Source: Campanula takesimana (lineage: Eukaryota > Streptophyta > Magnoliopsida > Asterales > Campanulaceae). From it: a DNA stretch of 64,000 nucleotides. A program made the translations under genes and the position numbers. This document shows positions 22,050 to 32,160 of this stretch, one piece after another (the first letter of the stretch is position 1; each line of letters begins with the position of its first letter). The notes under the pieces were generated by a model, which saw only the letters and a program-made list of their open reading frames with translations, had not been told where the DNA came from and made no database searches. The stretch spans positions 186,001 through 250,000 of the forward strand of contig JAOWBW010001595.1 in NCBI GenBank assembly GCA_026119855.1, in the 5' to 3' direction.

Positions 22050-22585
22050 AATAGAAAATCCAGTTTATGACTTTAAAACTGTCATGTTTTCACTTTAAGA
22101 TATCAATATTAATATACTATTGTTTTAATTATTTTAAGTTCATAAATATGGGGAACGAGTTAAAAATATCAAATTTACAGTTAAAAAATTAGATTTTATA
22201 GTTAAAAGTATTCATCTTGTAGTTAAAACTGTCAGAGACTGCAAATGTAATAATCTTTGCAAAAATCTTGCAATTGTAACGGTTAAACGTCACATTTTAA
22301 CTGAGACTTTTAAAATTCTAACAACCCCAATATTTCTAATTTACTCTTCACAGAATTAGTGTATGGGTAAATAAAAACATTGAGGTACCATTTGAGTTGG
22401 GCTAGTATTACATGGTTACTTTTTGAAGTTTCAAATAGACGTAACACAAAACAACTTGTTATGTTTAGTGTATAAATAACGAAAATTAATGAAGGAGCAA
22501 ATTACCAAAAGAGTATTGAGGATTTTGATATTGCCAGTGGCATCACATTGAGCACATATGTCTATTATTATTAATTAAAGGACTT
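22050..22585. other. AT-rich spacer, nothing recognised
   Basis: There are repeated words such as AGTTAAAA around 22160-22240, but no gene, TIR pair or RNA gene that I can support. Confidence 0.4.
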
Positions 22586-23141
22586 TGATGGTGCAAAAAA
22601 CGTACCGGATCAGTCTTTCGTCGAACGGTTCGGATAGTCCCAGCAAAGAGAACTCCTCAATTGGATCTACACACACGAAACAATAAACGTGAACTAGCCG
22701 GGGCTTCACCGGCGAAGGCCCTCCGGCATGAGAGTAAGAATATGTTTTGTAAGAGATAAAACAAACAGAAATCAATTGACTAGAGTAAGAGCCCAGATAA
22801 TTTGTTACCCGTTTTCGTATTGAGGGCCTGTTTATATAAGTGTGGTGTGGGTGAATTAGTCTTGACTTGTTAAGGAAGTCAAAGAGTCCGTATTGGTGTA
22901 GGACTCGTATTCTTGGGAAGCAGAATCCTGATAAGGATTGTCATCTCTGTTATCTTGTAAAGAGGTCTCCTTGTTAAGGATTATCCGTAGTTGTGTATCA
23001 CTTAAACTCTGTATGTAGACTCCTTTTTGTACTAGGAATGTAGCGATTAGTTGAGATAAATCGGCCTTATGTCATCTAGCTCGGCTCGTCATAGAGGCCA
23101 GGCTTGGAAAGGATGACCGTGGTCTCTCTCGCCCGTCACAG
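22586..23141 (-). repeat. Tat-type gypsy LTR, probably solo
   Basis: Read on the minus strand it has a TATA box (CTTATATAAACAGG, 22827-22841), then further on GGAGGGCCTTCGCCGG followed by CCCCGGC (22690-22725), a motif typical of Tat-lineage LTRs downstream of the start site. Possible ends are TGATGG at 22586 and CGTCACA at 23141, but no matching duplication was found. No interior follows. Four imperfect hairpins (for example GAGTCC...GGACTC) lie upstream of the TATA box at 22865-22990. Confidence 0.5.
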
Positions 23142-23400
23142 CTCAAGCCAAGTCAGCCCACTCGGCCTAGATGATGCCGAGGTGAGCAAGGCCGTAAGCC
23201 ATGGGCCTTTTGTTCATGGGGCTTTATGTAGTATGGGCCCAAAGTCCATGGATCCCACCTACCAAGTTGGTTTGTGTCGTTCAGACTTGCATCTATTTTT
23301 TTTGTTAAAGGAAATGACTAGATTACCCTGAAATATTCTTGATTAGGTAAGTATAATTTCAAACACCATTTTGTTTTTTTTTTGTTTTTTTTTTTACCAA
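23142..23400. other. Unassigned flank of the Tat-type LTR
   Basis: GC-richer sequence to about 23300 with GGCCTAG/GCCGAGG words may be more of the same element's U3. The poly-T run after 23370 belongs to the 3' side of the next gene. Confidence 0.35.
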
Positions 23401-23438
23401 ATTTATTAACCCTTAAAAAGGGAAATGATGGTGTTGTT

Positions 23439-23850
23439 TTAGCATGTATATTGACATTGACACAATGAATGTGCAAAACCAAGGTGGTCATCACAATATC
23501 CAGCTCCATTGTTATATTTTGCAGCACAGTTTTCATTACAACAATTTGATTGACATCTAGCACTGCAATATCCCAATCCTCCATTGCAATTCCTTTTTGG
23601 TAGCGGCGGTGGCGGTGGGGCACAACCAATACATCCATCATTTAGATGTTTAGAGCCTTTTTTCTGATCAATTAATTTCTTCGCCTCTCTCGTAGAGATA
23701 TACGCAGTAACTACATCATCACGGATCAAGTTAGAACATGAGTATGAGAATCAATTAGGATCTTATGAACATAAAAAACAATAAAAAGAAAATACCGAAG
23801 AGAAGAACGACGACTGTGATATTGCAGAAGATGACAGATCGAGTCTTCAT
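23439..23850 (-). CDS. Secreted cysteine-rich (defensin-like) peptide, two exons
   Basis: Exon 1 (23796-23850) encodes a start and an 18-residue hydrophobic signal segment. Intron 23711-23795 has GT-AG ends (85 bp, phase 1). Exon 2 (23439-23710) completes a 108-residue precursor. After the signal and a short lysine-rich stretch come a pair of cysteines, a proline run (CAPPPPPLPKR) and a compact cysteine-rich domain ending CQCQYTC. Twelve cysteines lie outside the signal. This resembles plant defensin-like secreted peptides, which act in the apoplast in defence or signalling; the exact subfamily is not recognised. The TATA box is at 23918-23925 (minus), and AATAAA lies about 32 bp after the stop (23402-23407). 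Confidence 0.8.
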
Positions 23851-23917
23851 CCTTATGATATGTATAGAAAGATGATTGTTTTTCTAGACTTGTGGAGTTG
23901 ATTGGCTTTGCTTTGTG

Positions 23918-23925
23918 ATTTTATA
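23918..23925 (-). promoter_or_regulatory. TATA box of the cysteine-rich peptide gene
   Basis: TATAAAAT on the minus strand, about 70 bp before the ATG, leaving a short 5' leader. Confidence 0.6.
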
Positions 23926-24135
23926 GTTGTGCATATTTTATATCCTTACACACACAAAAAAAAGAAGAAGATGATTACTTAATCAATTTATCATTTAATT
24001 TGAAGATCTCACTTTAATATTTGGGTGAATTAGGTAAATCTATACTAGCAGTTATTCTAAAGTATGAAATAGATTGAATAACTAGATTACATTTTTTATA
24101 TTTCTCTTATTCAAATGTTTTTTTTTTTTTTTTTT

Positions 24136-25099
24136 GAGGTGGTCTCCCATGAGAACAAGGGGATCCGTCTCATGTATGAGACGGATCGACCCATGGGGCA
24201 TGACCCGCCACATGGCAGCCTCCCAGAGGTCAAAAAATAAATAAATTTAGTTTTTATATTATTTTTTCGGCTTTTCAGCCGTTCACCAAAAGTAATAGTT
24301 ACCATAAATTAATGTAATGACTGTATACATATAAAGTAACATTGTTCATAAGTAAACGTAACACCTGTTTTTCAAAAACAAAAGTTCGTTTTACCCATTT
24401 TTTTCAAATGTAATACTAACTATAATTACATGTAACTCAAACAATATCTAAATGTAATTATCATTTATACTGAAATGTAATAATGCTTTTGCAAAAATGT
24501 AAAATATTGTGTATTTTGATTTAATTTTTTGAAAGAAAGTAACATTTGAAAAGTAACAACTCATATATGAATGTAACTGTTTGTACAAGTAAATGTAACA
24601 CTTTAATAAAAGAAATTATAACATATTTCTATAGATAATGTAATACTTTTACATGTAACACTAATCAAGTGTTTTTAGCTCTAAAAATGTAAATGGTTGA
24701 AATATTACTTTTTCTATACATATGTGTTACAATTATGTACAAACATTATTACATATAAGTAACATGTTCGTTACATTTTAGTTGTAATAAGTATTACTTT
24801 TGGCAAACGAAGAAAACATAGAAAAAACATTGTTACTTTTCTGTATATATATATTACTTTTATGTATACAAACTGTTACTTTATATGAATACAATCATTA
24901 CATTAAGTTATAGTAACTATTACTTTTGGCAAACCAAAAAAAAACCAAAAAAATTAAAAAAATTAAAAAAAATAAAATTGGGCCTATGAGAGGCTGCCAC
25001 GTGGCAGGGTCGACCCCTGGGTCCTGGAGCTGGTTCAGTAGGTCGGGCGGGTGGGTCAAAAACCGACCCGTCTCATGGATGAGACGGGTATCACCATCC
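24136..25099. mobile_element. Non-autonomous Mutator-like foldback element, about 1 kb
   Basis: Both ends carry a palindrome (CCGTCTCATGTATGAGACGG left, CCCGTCTCATCCATGAGACG on the right arm's complement) followed inward by GCCACNTGGCAGCCTC in inverted orientation. The ends relate to the MITE at 17059. The interior (24300-24950) is AT-rich and made of repeated ATGTAACA/TGTTACTTTT words with no ORF. The target duplication is obscured by poly-T on both sides. Confidence 0.65.
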
Positions 25100-25168
25100 G
25101 CACGGAAGTTTTAGTTTTTTTTTTTTTTTTTTTTTCGTGTGTGTGAGTGTTTAAGATCACAAGATGAG

Positions 25169-25600
25169 CAGGGGCGGATTTGTGTTAGTGCTAGGTGGTG
25201 CACTTGCACCTGGTCAACCCAAAAAATTTAAGGTTTTTTTTTTTTTTTTTTACTAAGTGCACCGCCAAAATAATAAAAGTAAGCTATTATATTCTTGGTG
25301 AGTGTGTGAACTTAGAAAAATTAAAATTTACCCACTTCATTTAAGTGACTTATTTCATTGTTTGGACAAATTGAGAGATCAGAGAGAGCGCAGAAAAAAA
25401 AGAGAGGAGAAAACAGGAGTGCGACGACACCGACGCAATCGGCAACCTCCAATCGCAATCGGCAACCTCCAGGCTCCAACCGGCAAGGCGGCAACTAGTG
25501 ACGCCGGCGACATCTTACCCATCTTCTTCCCTTTTTGTAAGTTTTCATCTCTCAAATCTCATTATTTCTCTTCAAATTGGATTTAACAGAAATTTAGGGT
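25169..25600 (+). mobile_element. 5' end of a hAT-like transposon (truncated)
   Basis: CAGGGGCGGATTTGTGTTAG followed by TGCACTTGCACC is the style of hAT terminal repeats seen in plant elements of the GGGGCGG type. A purine-rich leader and a short open stretch ending at GTAAGT (25538) look like a first exon. No matching right end or transposase body is found, so this is a fragment. Confidence 0.4.
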
Positions 25601-26200
25601 TTGAACTACAATTTGGGGCTTTAACATTGTTCTTCTAATTTCATGGGTGATTTCAATTTATGTGTTTCTTAAATGTTTGATTTTAAATGTATATGTGTTT
25701 GAATGGTTATTTCATGGATATTTTTTAGCAAACTTACATGCTTGCAGCTAGTTGACTGTTGTTAACTTTATCTCGTCTTATTTAGTGCATTAGAATTCTC
25801 TGCATTTACTTCCTCTAATTGACTGGACCCAAAAAAAAAAAATCGGGGGCGAGATTAAAAAAAAAACTCTTATCAATGTACTATAATATGCATTTGAACT
25901 GTGCTAATCCTTCCGTCTATAAATATAAATAAATGTTAAAATTTTATTTTAATGGATATTCTAAAAACCTCTACTTACTACACAAGTTAATGGAAAAAAA
26001 TTAATATATATTTTTTTATTATTTAGTATTACAAAAAACAAAAAGGAGACTAGTGCAAAAAATTGATAAAAAATATTTAAAGATAAAGTCCTATTAAAAA
26101 AATATTCATTTTAGGTTTTTTCTTTTGTTTTTATTGGACATTAATTTAGGGGAAAAGTACTGGACACACATTTAAACTTTATTTTTCCATTGAAACTAAA
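25601..26200. other. AT-rich, nothing recognised
   Basis: It may be intron-like DNA following the hAT fragment. TCCTTCCGTCTATAAATA near 25908 resembles a decayed Stowaway end. No gene is recognised. Confidence 0.35.
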
Positions 26201-26504
26201 GGGCTGGTCTCCTGTGCAACCGCCGCACAGTGTGCGACAGAGCCGTTTTTTTTTTTTTTTTTTTAACGTACCCCAACTTTTTTTTCCTGGCTATTTTTTG
26301 CTCGCCAACAAAAGTAACATTTTTTATAACTAAATGTGACACAGCGGAAATATGTTTATATCAATAGGGGTTGCTCAGGGACGCTTTCCACGAGCACTTC
26401 CCTTTGATAATTCCAACCAAGATGGCTAGAGATTGTCACACACAATAATGAAGAAGAAAACAAGTTAATTTTATTCAATAATCTCCTTCTTTCCCCATAT
26501 ACAC

Positions 26505-26821
26505 TAGGGATGGCCAAAACCGGTTCCGGGCCCGATTCCGATTTGGCAAAAGGGTGACCCTGAACCGGCCCGCGCTTACCCCGGTTCCGATTCCGGTTTG
26601 GCACAATCCGGTTTCAGTTCGGTCCGGTTCCGGTCCCCCCTTTAAAATTATTGAAAAACAAGGAATTTTCGGTCCGGTTACGGTTCCAGTTCCGGTCCAG
26701 TTCGGCATATATGTGACCCTGAACCCGCCCGGATGCCTTGCAGTTCCGGTTTGTTCGGTTCCGGTTTCCTCCCCGGTTTGCTCCGGTTCTGGGCTTTTCC
26801 GGTTCGGTTTGGCCATCCCTA
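26505..26821. mobile_element. hAT MITE rich in CCGGTTCCGG, 317 bp
   Basis: TAGGGATGGCCAAAACCGG at the left mirrors CCGGTTCGGTTTGGCCATCCCTA at the right. ATATACAC flanks both sides (26497-26504, 26822-26829), an 8-bp duplication. The interior is a patchwork of CGGTTCCGGT words in both orientations. The overlapping open frames are by-products of this repetition. Confidence 0.92.
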
Positions 26822-27041
26822 ATATACACTGCCTTAAAATACTAAAAGAAATCTAGGAAAACTTCCCAGTTATTAACGGAAAAATGAAAAGCCTAGGTTC
26901 ATGAAACCTTTTGAAAGACAAAAAATTAATCCTAATTTATTAAATGCTGGAAATACAATGTCTTGATATCTCCTAAGACATCCAAAAACCCAAAAGTCTT
27001 TTATTTATAGAGGATAAGAAAATTGCTCGCAACTCACGTTC

Positions 27042-27150
27042 ATGGCCAGAGATCACGTTCCATGGCCAGGCCATGGAGTGGGCTGTCTTCAGAATGTTCC
27101 AAAATTTGTTAAGGCCTATGACCATGACAGAAATCATGACCAAGTCATGG
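27042..27150 (-). promoter_or_regulatory. Four-unit TGRCCA palindrome cluster in solo LTR
   Basis: Cores TGGCCA (27043, 27063) and TGACCA (27119, 27137) sit in CATGGCCA/ATGACCATG contexts. Centre spacing is 20, 56 and 18 bp: two pairs with a wide gap, 35-140 bp upstream of the TATA box. Confidence 0.6.
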
Positions 27151-27255
27151 AGCGTGCTGCCCACAATGTGCTCCTTTCCCTCGGCCTCCTTTCGATCGTT
27201 CCTGTTTGCTAAAAAACGATTCAGCCACTTGTTCTACCGCATCTACATCAAAATG

Positions 27256-28142
27256 TAACATTTTTTTTTTTAAATGTAACATTTTTTTTTAAAAAAAAAT
27301 GTACCACAATTTTGATGCAATAGATTAAAGATAACATAAAATTGACAACTAAACTAATGTCATATTTCATAATAAATGAATGTAACATTTTTTATAAAGG
27401 AATGTAACACTATTTTTTTCAAATGTAACATTTTTTTTTTTTTAAAAATAACATAACATTAACAAAACTAAACTAATGTTACATTTTATAATAAATGAAT
27501 GTATCATTTTTTTCTCAATTGTAACCGTTTATATTCTTAAAATGTAACATTATATCTGAAATATAACAGTTTTTATTGAGAAAGTAACAATTGAGATGCA
27601 AACCTGATTATATACATGAATTTTTACTCTTTTTTTAAAGAAAAAAACATTTACTAAATAAAAATGTTACATTCATTTATATATAAAATTATAATCATAT
27701 ATGCATTCTGTTACAGTTCAAATATTACTTTTTCTAACAACAAAAACTATCAAAACTATTTAAATTTTTTTGCAAAACTGTTGTTACATTTGACAGTCAA
27801 AAGTGTTAATTTTTAAAGATGAAACTGTTACTTTTATTAGAACAGAGTGTTACATCTACGGTGATGAGCAGCTCAAATTTTTTGTGTGTTAAAAAGTATG
27901 TTTTTTTTTCAAAATCAAACCATATCATGACCTATCTAGTTTGATTCGTCTCGTCGAGACGAACACAAATGTATTCTTAATTGTTTTTTCCGAGTTATAA
28001 ATCTTAATATATATCATTTTAAAGTTATTGGATGTTTCTTTTAAAGGTACGCCACATGTCGCGTTGAAAATGGGGGAGAGGCTGGCGGGTAGACAGGTAC
28101 GACACGTGGGTCAATCCGTCACACCACATGCACCGGTCACAT
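27256..28142. repeat. AT-rich DNA built from AATGTAACATT words
   Basis: This resembles the interior of the foldback element at 24136-25099, and continues the sequence to the left of the solo LTR (26280-26336), so one AT-rich element was split by the LTR. CGTCTCGTCGAGACG near 27948 is a palindrome. No gene is recognised. Confidence 0.5.
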
Positions 28143-28151
28143 ATATGAATT

Positions 28152-28321
28152 GGGCAATTGCTAGGCTTACAAAAGAAGTTTACAAAATGAAAGATATAAG
28201 ATGTGATAGCGATATTTCATTGGCTACATCGATAGTGGACCCGACACACATCAATTAAAAACACCAACACTATTATGACACCTCATTTTGTAAGCCACAT
28301 TTTGTAACTTTATTATTTCCC
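28152..28321. mobile_element. MITE, 170 bp, 9-bp duplication with one mismatch
   Basis: The TIRs align over about 38 bp (both contain TTACAAAA and GNTTACAAAATG-like blocks, starting GGG). Flanks are ATATGAATT (28143-28151) and ATAAGAATT (28322-28330). This fits a Mutator-type MITE. Confidence 0.7.
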
Positions 28322-28415
28322 ATAAGAATTTGGCGACACTAAATCATCCTTTTTCAAACCACTAGTCTTACTCCCGTATTTTTCTAAACAAAATATTGCT
28401 AGTGATAACATCAGT

Positions 28416-28517
28416 TTAGCCAGGAAATGTATCGTTACATATTAATATCTTAATGTTAGCTGCATCTCTAACGCAAGATAGGGCAACATATAGTTAACAA
28501 TGACAAAACACCAATTT
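28416..28517 (-). pseudogene. Helitron/PIF1-like helicase C-terminal remnant
   Basis: A 34-codon minus-strand stretch ends at a stop (28416-28418). It contains leucine-tyrosine-valine-alanine-leucine-serine followed by a variable stretch and isoleucine-leucine-isoleucine, the conserved C-terminal motif of PIF1-type helicases carried by Helitrons. The glutamine expected before leucine-tyrosine is a TAA, consistent with C-to-T decay. Confidence 0.6.
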
Positions 28518-28865
28518 CCGCGGTGCGTTCCGTGGTTGATCCGGAGTCAAAAGTTACAACCGTTTCCGCGCACGCGCTCAAATGTCTCTGAAAACTTCAA
28601 GCCTTCTGTCCGCATCAATTAGTAGTTTTTCACTATATATTGATCATAATATTTTTTTTTCACTATATAAAAGAATAATAAAGTATCATATAGATATCAA
28701 TCTACATGCAAAGTTGACTTATTTGTGCCAAATTAAAGATAATGACATATTGGACCTTATTTACCCAACTTTCCTATTTTAGAGGTGCATATGGGCCTCA
28801 TTCTAAAAATGGCAAGAGTTTCTTCATTTTATATAGTTATAGATTTAAATTTTCGTAAAATCTTG

Positions 28866-29304
28866 GGAAAACGCGTTTTTCAAAACGCTTAGGAAAAACG
28901 TGTTTTAAAAAATGCGGTGGCATTTTTGTAAATATTGGAACTTCTCAACGGTTCTGGATATCAATATAAAGGCTTCTGGATATGAGATTGATAGCCAGAA
29001 CCTTTGAAAGTGATAGCCAGATGGGTCCTGGATATCAATATAAAGCCTTCTGGATATGAGATTGATAGCAGAACCTTTGAAAATGATAGTCAGAACCTTT
29101 GAAAGTGATAGCCAGAAGGATTCTCTAGTTCTGGATATCAATATAAAGCCTTCTGGATATGAGATTGATAGCCAGAACCTTTGAAAGTGATAGCCAGAAG
29201 GGTCCTGGATATCAGTATAAAGCCTTCTAGATATCAATATAAAGTCTTCTGGATGTTTTGAAAAACACGTTTTTCCTAACCATTAGGAAAAACGCGTTTT
29301 ACAG
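28866..29304. mobile_element. Foldback element with a 74-bp internal minisatellite
   Basis: About 45-bp ends are inverted copies (AAAACGCGTTTTTC and AGGAAAAACGTGTTTT within each arm), and each arm is itself palindromic. Between them a 74-bp unit starting GGATATCAATATAAAG repeats at 28956, 29030, 29133 and 29207, with a partial fifth at 29229 and one spacing stretched to 103 bp. No coding sequence. Confidence 0.75.
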
Positions 29305-29315
29305 GAGACCAACCC

Positions 29316-29948
29316 TCAAATTTTAAGCATAAATTTCCCCTTAATCATCGCCAACTTAGCCTTTCGTGCACGATATACTATAAGACCATCTACAATGGTG
29401 GTTTATTGAGGGTGTTGAATGGCATTAAACAAGATGGGGGGGGGTGTTTAATGGGTGCAATGGGTGTTTAATGGGTGTTGAATGGAGGGGAGGTGTTGAA
29501 TGCATTCAACACCCTTTAATGGGAAAGTGGGGTATTGGTTTTGGACACGTGGCGGGCTCTTGTTGTGCTGAAATGGCGCGGGTAGAACACGCGCCCGACA
29601 AGGCGCATCTAGGGCCGGCAAGGCGTTTTCTTGTTTTCTGGTTGTGACACTTGGCAATCATTCATTGGTTCATGGAATTTCCGATTTAATTTCTTATCCC
29701 AATTATTTGAGCTCAATTATTTTACAGTAAATGATTTTTTATTTTTTTTACACCAAAATTCATAATTTTTTCCCTATATAAATAGATGCAAGTTTCATTT
29801 GATTTGGATACCAAAAAAAAAACCCTCTTTTTTTAGTGGTATAAATCCCAATAATAACCATTTCAACACTCAAAAAACCCTCATATTTATTTAATTACAA
29901 TTACAAAAATATAATTAAGTGTGAAGTATTTTTTTAAAATTATAATTG

Positions 29949-29981
<33 letters not shown>

Positions 29982-30121
29982 TTACTAATCATAAAAATAA
30001 AGAATAGAAAATAAAATTTAAGGGGTGGTGTATAGGATGATGAGTGGGAAGGGTGTTGAATGGGGGATTAAACAAACCATTGTAGGGTGTAAAGTTGAAT
30101 GCGTGTTGAATGGATGAGTTG
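29316..30121. mobile_element. Non-autonomous DNA element with GGTGTTGAATGG ends
   Basis: CTACAATGGTGGTTTATTGA near 29390 and the inverted CTACAATGGTTTGTTTAATC near 30085 (minus) bracket the segment. Both ends carry TGTTGAATGG words. The interior is AT-rich with a (TTA)n microsatellite at about 29947-29983. No transposase. The Sirevirus-like LTR at 30122 interrupts or abuts it. The superfamily is uncertain. Confidence 0.5.
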
Positions 30122-31674
30122 TGTTGGTCTCAGAGGGCAATAAGGGTATAGAACCGCTAGAGGGAGGGGGGTGAATTGCGGTCCAAACTTTTTCGAAAAT
30201 ACCCTTTAAAATTCAATTGAGTACTTATCAGTTTGGCCAACTGTGGTTCAAGGCACTAGAACCGAACTGATAAAATGCACAGCGGAGTTTGCGGTTTGCC
30301 CAAAGAGGATATGAAAAGAGTTGGGTGGTTTGACTGGGCTGAAAAACACAATGATGCAACCGATAATCTCAACTTAAAGATCAAAGAAAAACACAATTCA
30401 CTTTTCAAGTCATTTCATAGATGGATTAAGTTATAGACCACAAGCAAGAAAAGTAAATGACAAGACAGAAAGAAAAGATCAAACACACGAATTAAAGAGG
30501 TTCGTTCTTGAATGAACTACGTCCTCTACCTAGATGGTTAGTCTAGGATTTTCTAATAGCTACTAGACTTGTATTAATTTAGAGGAGGTTTTACAAGATG
30601 AATCTAAACTCTAAATAATCAATCTAACCTATAAAGCTATTATAACAACCGGTGTTTTCGAAATATATAATCTATGTGATCATATAAATCGGGTGTGTAT
30701 GTGGAAAGGAATCAAATGCTCTAAGGATCTAAATGATGGTTGAGCAATTGAAAACTTTCGGTGTAAAGGCTGAGTGATGAAAGGTTGTTAGGCTTGAAGC
30801 TTGATGAAGAATTCTGGTTTGCTAAGGAGTTCTATGAAGGTTTGAATTTCTGGGGAAAATCTTCAAAGCAAACTTGAACACTTGGGGATAAAATCTCTTA
30901 AAGCTCAGCAACCTTCATTATTGAGAAATGAAGGGTATTTATAGGCAGTGCACCCTTGTGACCGTTGGGTAAAGATTTGAATTAAATATGATGGTACAGC
31001 TGCTGTCGAAATCCCATTGATTGAGCTGTCATTTTCGTCCTTGGTTTTGTCTTGTAGTCCTAGGTAGTTGTAGCACCACTACCTGACATCTGTCATTTGT
31101 TGCAGAAAAGGACTAACGGTAAACATTTGAAATTGCTGGACAAAACCGACATTCTTTGCAGAGACTCCGAGTTAACTTGAAGTTATTTATGACAAGTCAT
31201 ACAATATTCCTTTACGGTCATAAAGAGAATGTTTGTCTCAATGAATAAATGACACTTGAATTCTTCAATAAATGCCCTGCGGTTCCACCAGGTACTGGAG
31301 CGGTTCCAAGGATGAACTTGATATGCGGTTTCATTGAAACTGAAGAATGCGGTTTCATGAATGCGGTTCCATCAAGTTTGCATTTGAGGTTCCATATAAA
31401 ATTGAGTACGGTTTCATCAAAACTGTAGCATGCGGTTTTGATGAATGCTTGCGGCTCCATGCTGGCGGTTCTGGAATAGTACGAGTGCGGTTTTAAGAGC
31501 TAAACCGCTGTGGTCAAACCGAATCAAAAACTCAGCCTAGACAAATAACAATCTAGAAATAGACTTATCTAAAAGTTGAAGTATAACTTCATTACATGAT
31601 TCCTAAAGTCCATAAAAAGACACGTGGCATGAATCAATCAAATCAAGTGGGTGTACTAACAATGAATCCTAACA
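30122..31674 (-). repeat. 3' LTR of a Sirevirus-like copia element
   Basis: 1553 bp with TGTTGGTCTC...CCTAACA ends. The right edge is joined to a polypurine tract and the minus-strand sequence AATCAAATAGGGGGAGATTG, typical of Sirevirus/SIRE elements; the CCGCTAGAGGGAGGGGGGTG block at the left is also typical of the family. The TATA box TATAAATA (minus) is near 30929-30937. A block of repeated GCGGTTYCAT words lies upstream of it (31270-31510). Confidence 0.75.
31270..31510 (-). repeat. GCGGTTYCAT repeats in the Sirevirus-like LTR
   Basis: About ten copies of GGTTCCA/GGTTTCAT, mostly preceded by GC, occur in 240 bp upstream (element sense) of the TATA box. They are not palindromic, unlike the clusters of the other families, but occupy an upstream promoter position. 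Confidence 0.6.
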
Positions 31675-32160
31675 ATCTCCCCCTATTTGATTGATGTCAT
31701 TACCACACTATGATAAAGAAAAATATTGTACTTGGTAATAACATGTCCATAAGAAATTTTCTTTAAACTTCATGCCCCAAGTCAATGCACACACTATGCT
31801 TAATCATAGATTTCTAATCTATCAAAAGATAAAGGAAATGAAGAGGAAGATAGAAAAGAAATACATTCAGATGCATATAAAATGATATGATTTTGAAAAT
31901 CAGATATGCAAGTTTAAACTGAATGTTTAAAACAAATGCACATAAAAATATTTTTCATGAAGAATATGGTGCATGAGTTTTTGAAAAATGCAAGCATTGT
32001 TTCATAAACAAGCAGTTTCAATAAACAAAGTTTTGGAAACTGGAATGCAATGCATTCATTCTCATTTTAAGTCAATGATAAGTTTTGGAGTTACAATAGA
32101 GAATTACAAGAGAATAACAAAAATGAAGAAACAAGTCACAAAAAGACTAAGAAAAGAAAA
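31675..32160 (-). other. Polypurine tract and 3' untranslated region of the Sirevirus-like element
   Basis: The minus strand reads AGGGGGAGATTG directly at the LTR edge (31675-31690). The rest is AT-rich non-coding DNA up to the stop of the envelope-like ORF at 32161. Confidence 0.7.

Larger units (their letters stand above)
26337..27250 (-). repeat. Solo copia-type LTR with AAATG duplication
   Basis: The segment TGACACAGCGGAAAT...CTACATCA is flanked by AAATG at 26332-26336 and 27251-27255. Its left end resembles the young copia LTR (CGCAGCGGAATTT). The minus strand has TATAAATA (27002-27009) and, upstream, a four-unit palindrome cluster (27042-27150). A hAT MITE is nested in it; without it the LTR is about 590 bp. 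No interior remains, so it arose by LTR-LTR recombination. Confidence 0.8.

Noticed and set aside
22586..23141. A target duplication for the Tat-type LTR
   Set aside because: The five bases on each side (GACTT and GCTCA) do not match, so the ends remain unproven.
26475..26856. Overlapping open frames rich in arginine, asparagine, glycine and proline
   Set aside because: They are shadows of the CCGGTTCC-rich hAT MITE on both strands.
28905..29237. 110-codon minus-strand frame with repeated serine-tyrosine-proline-glutamate motifs
   Set aside because: It is the 74-bp minisatellite read in one frame, where the repeats happen to stay open.
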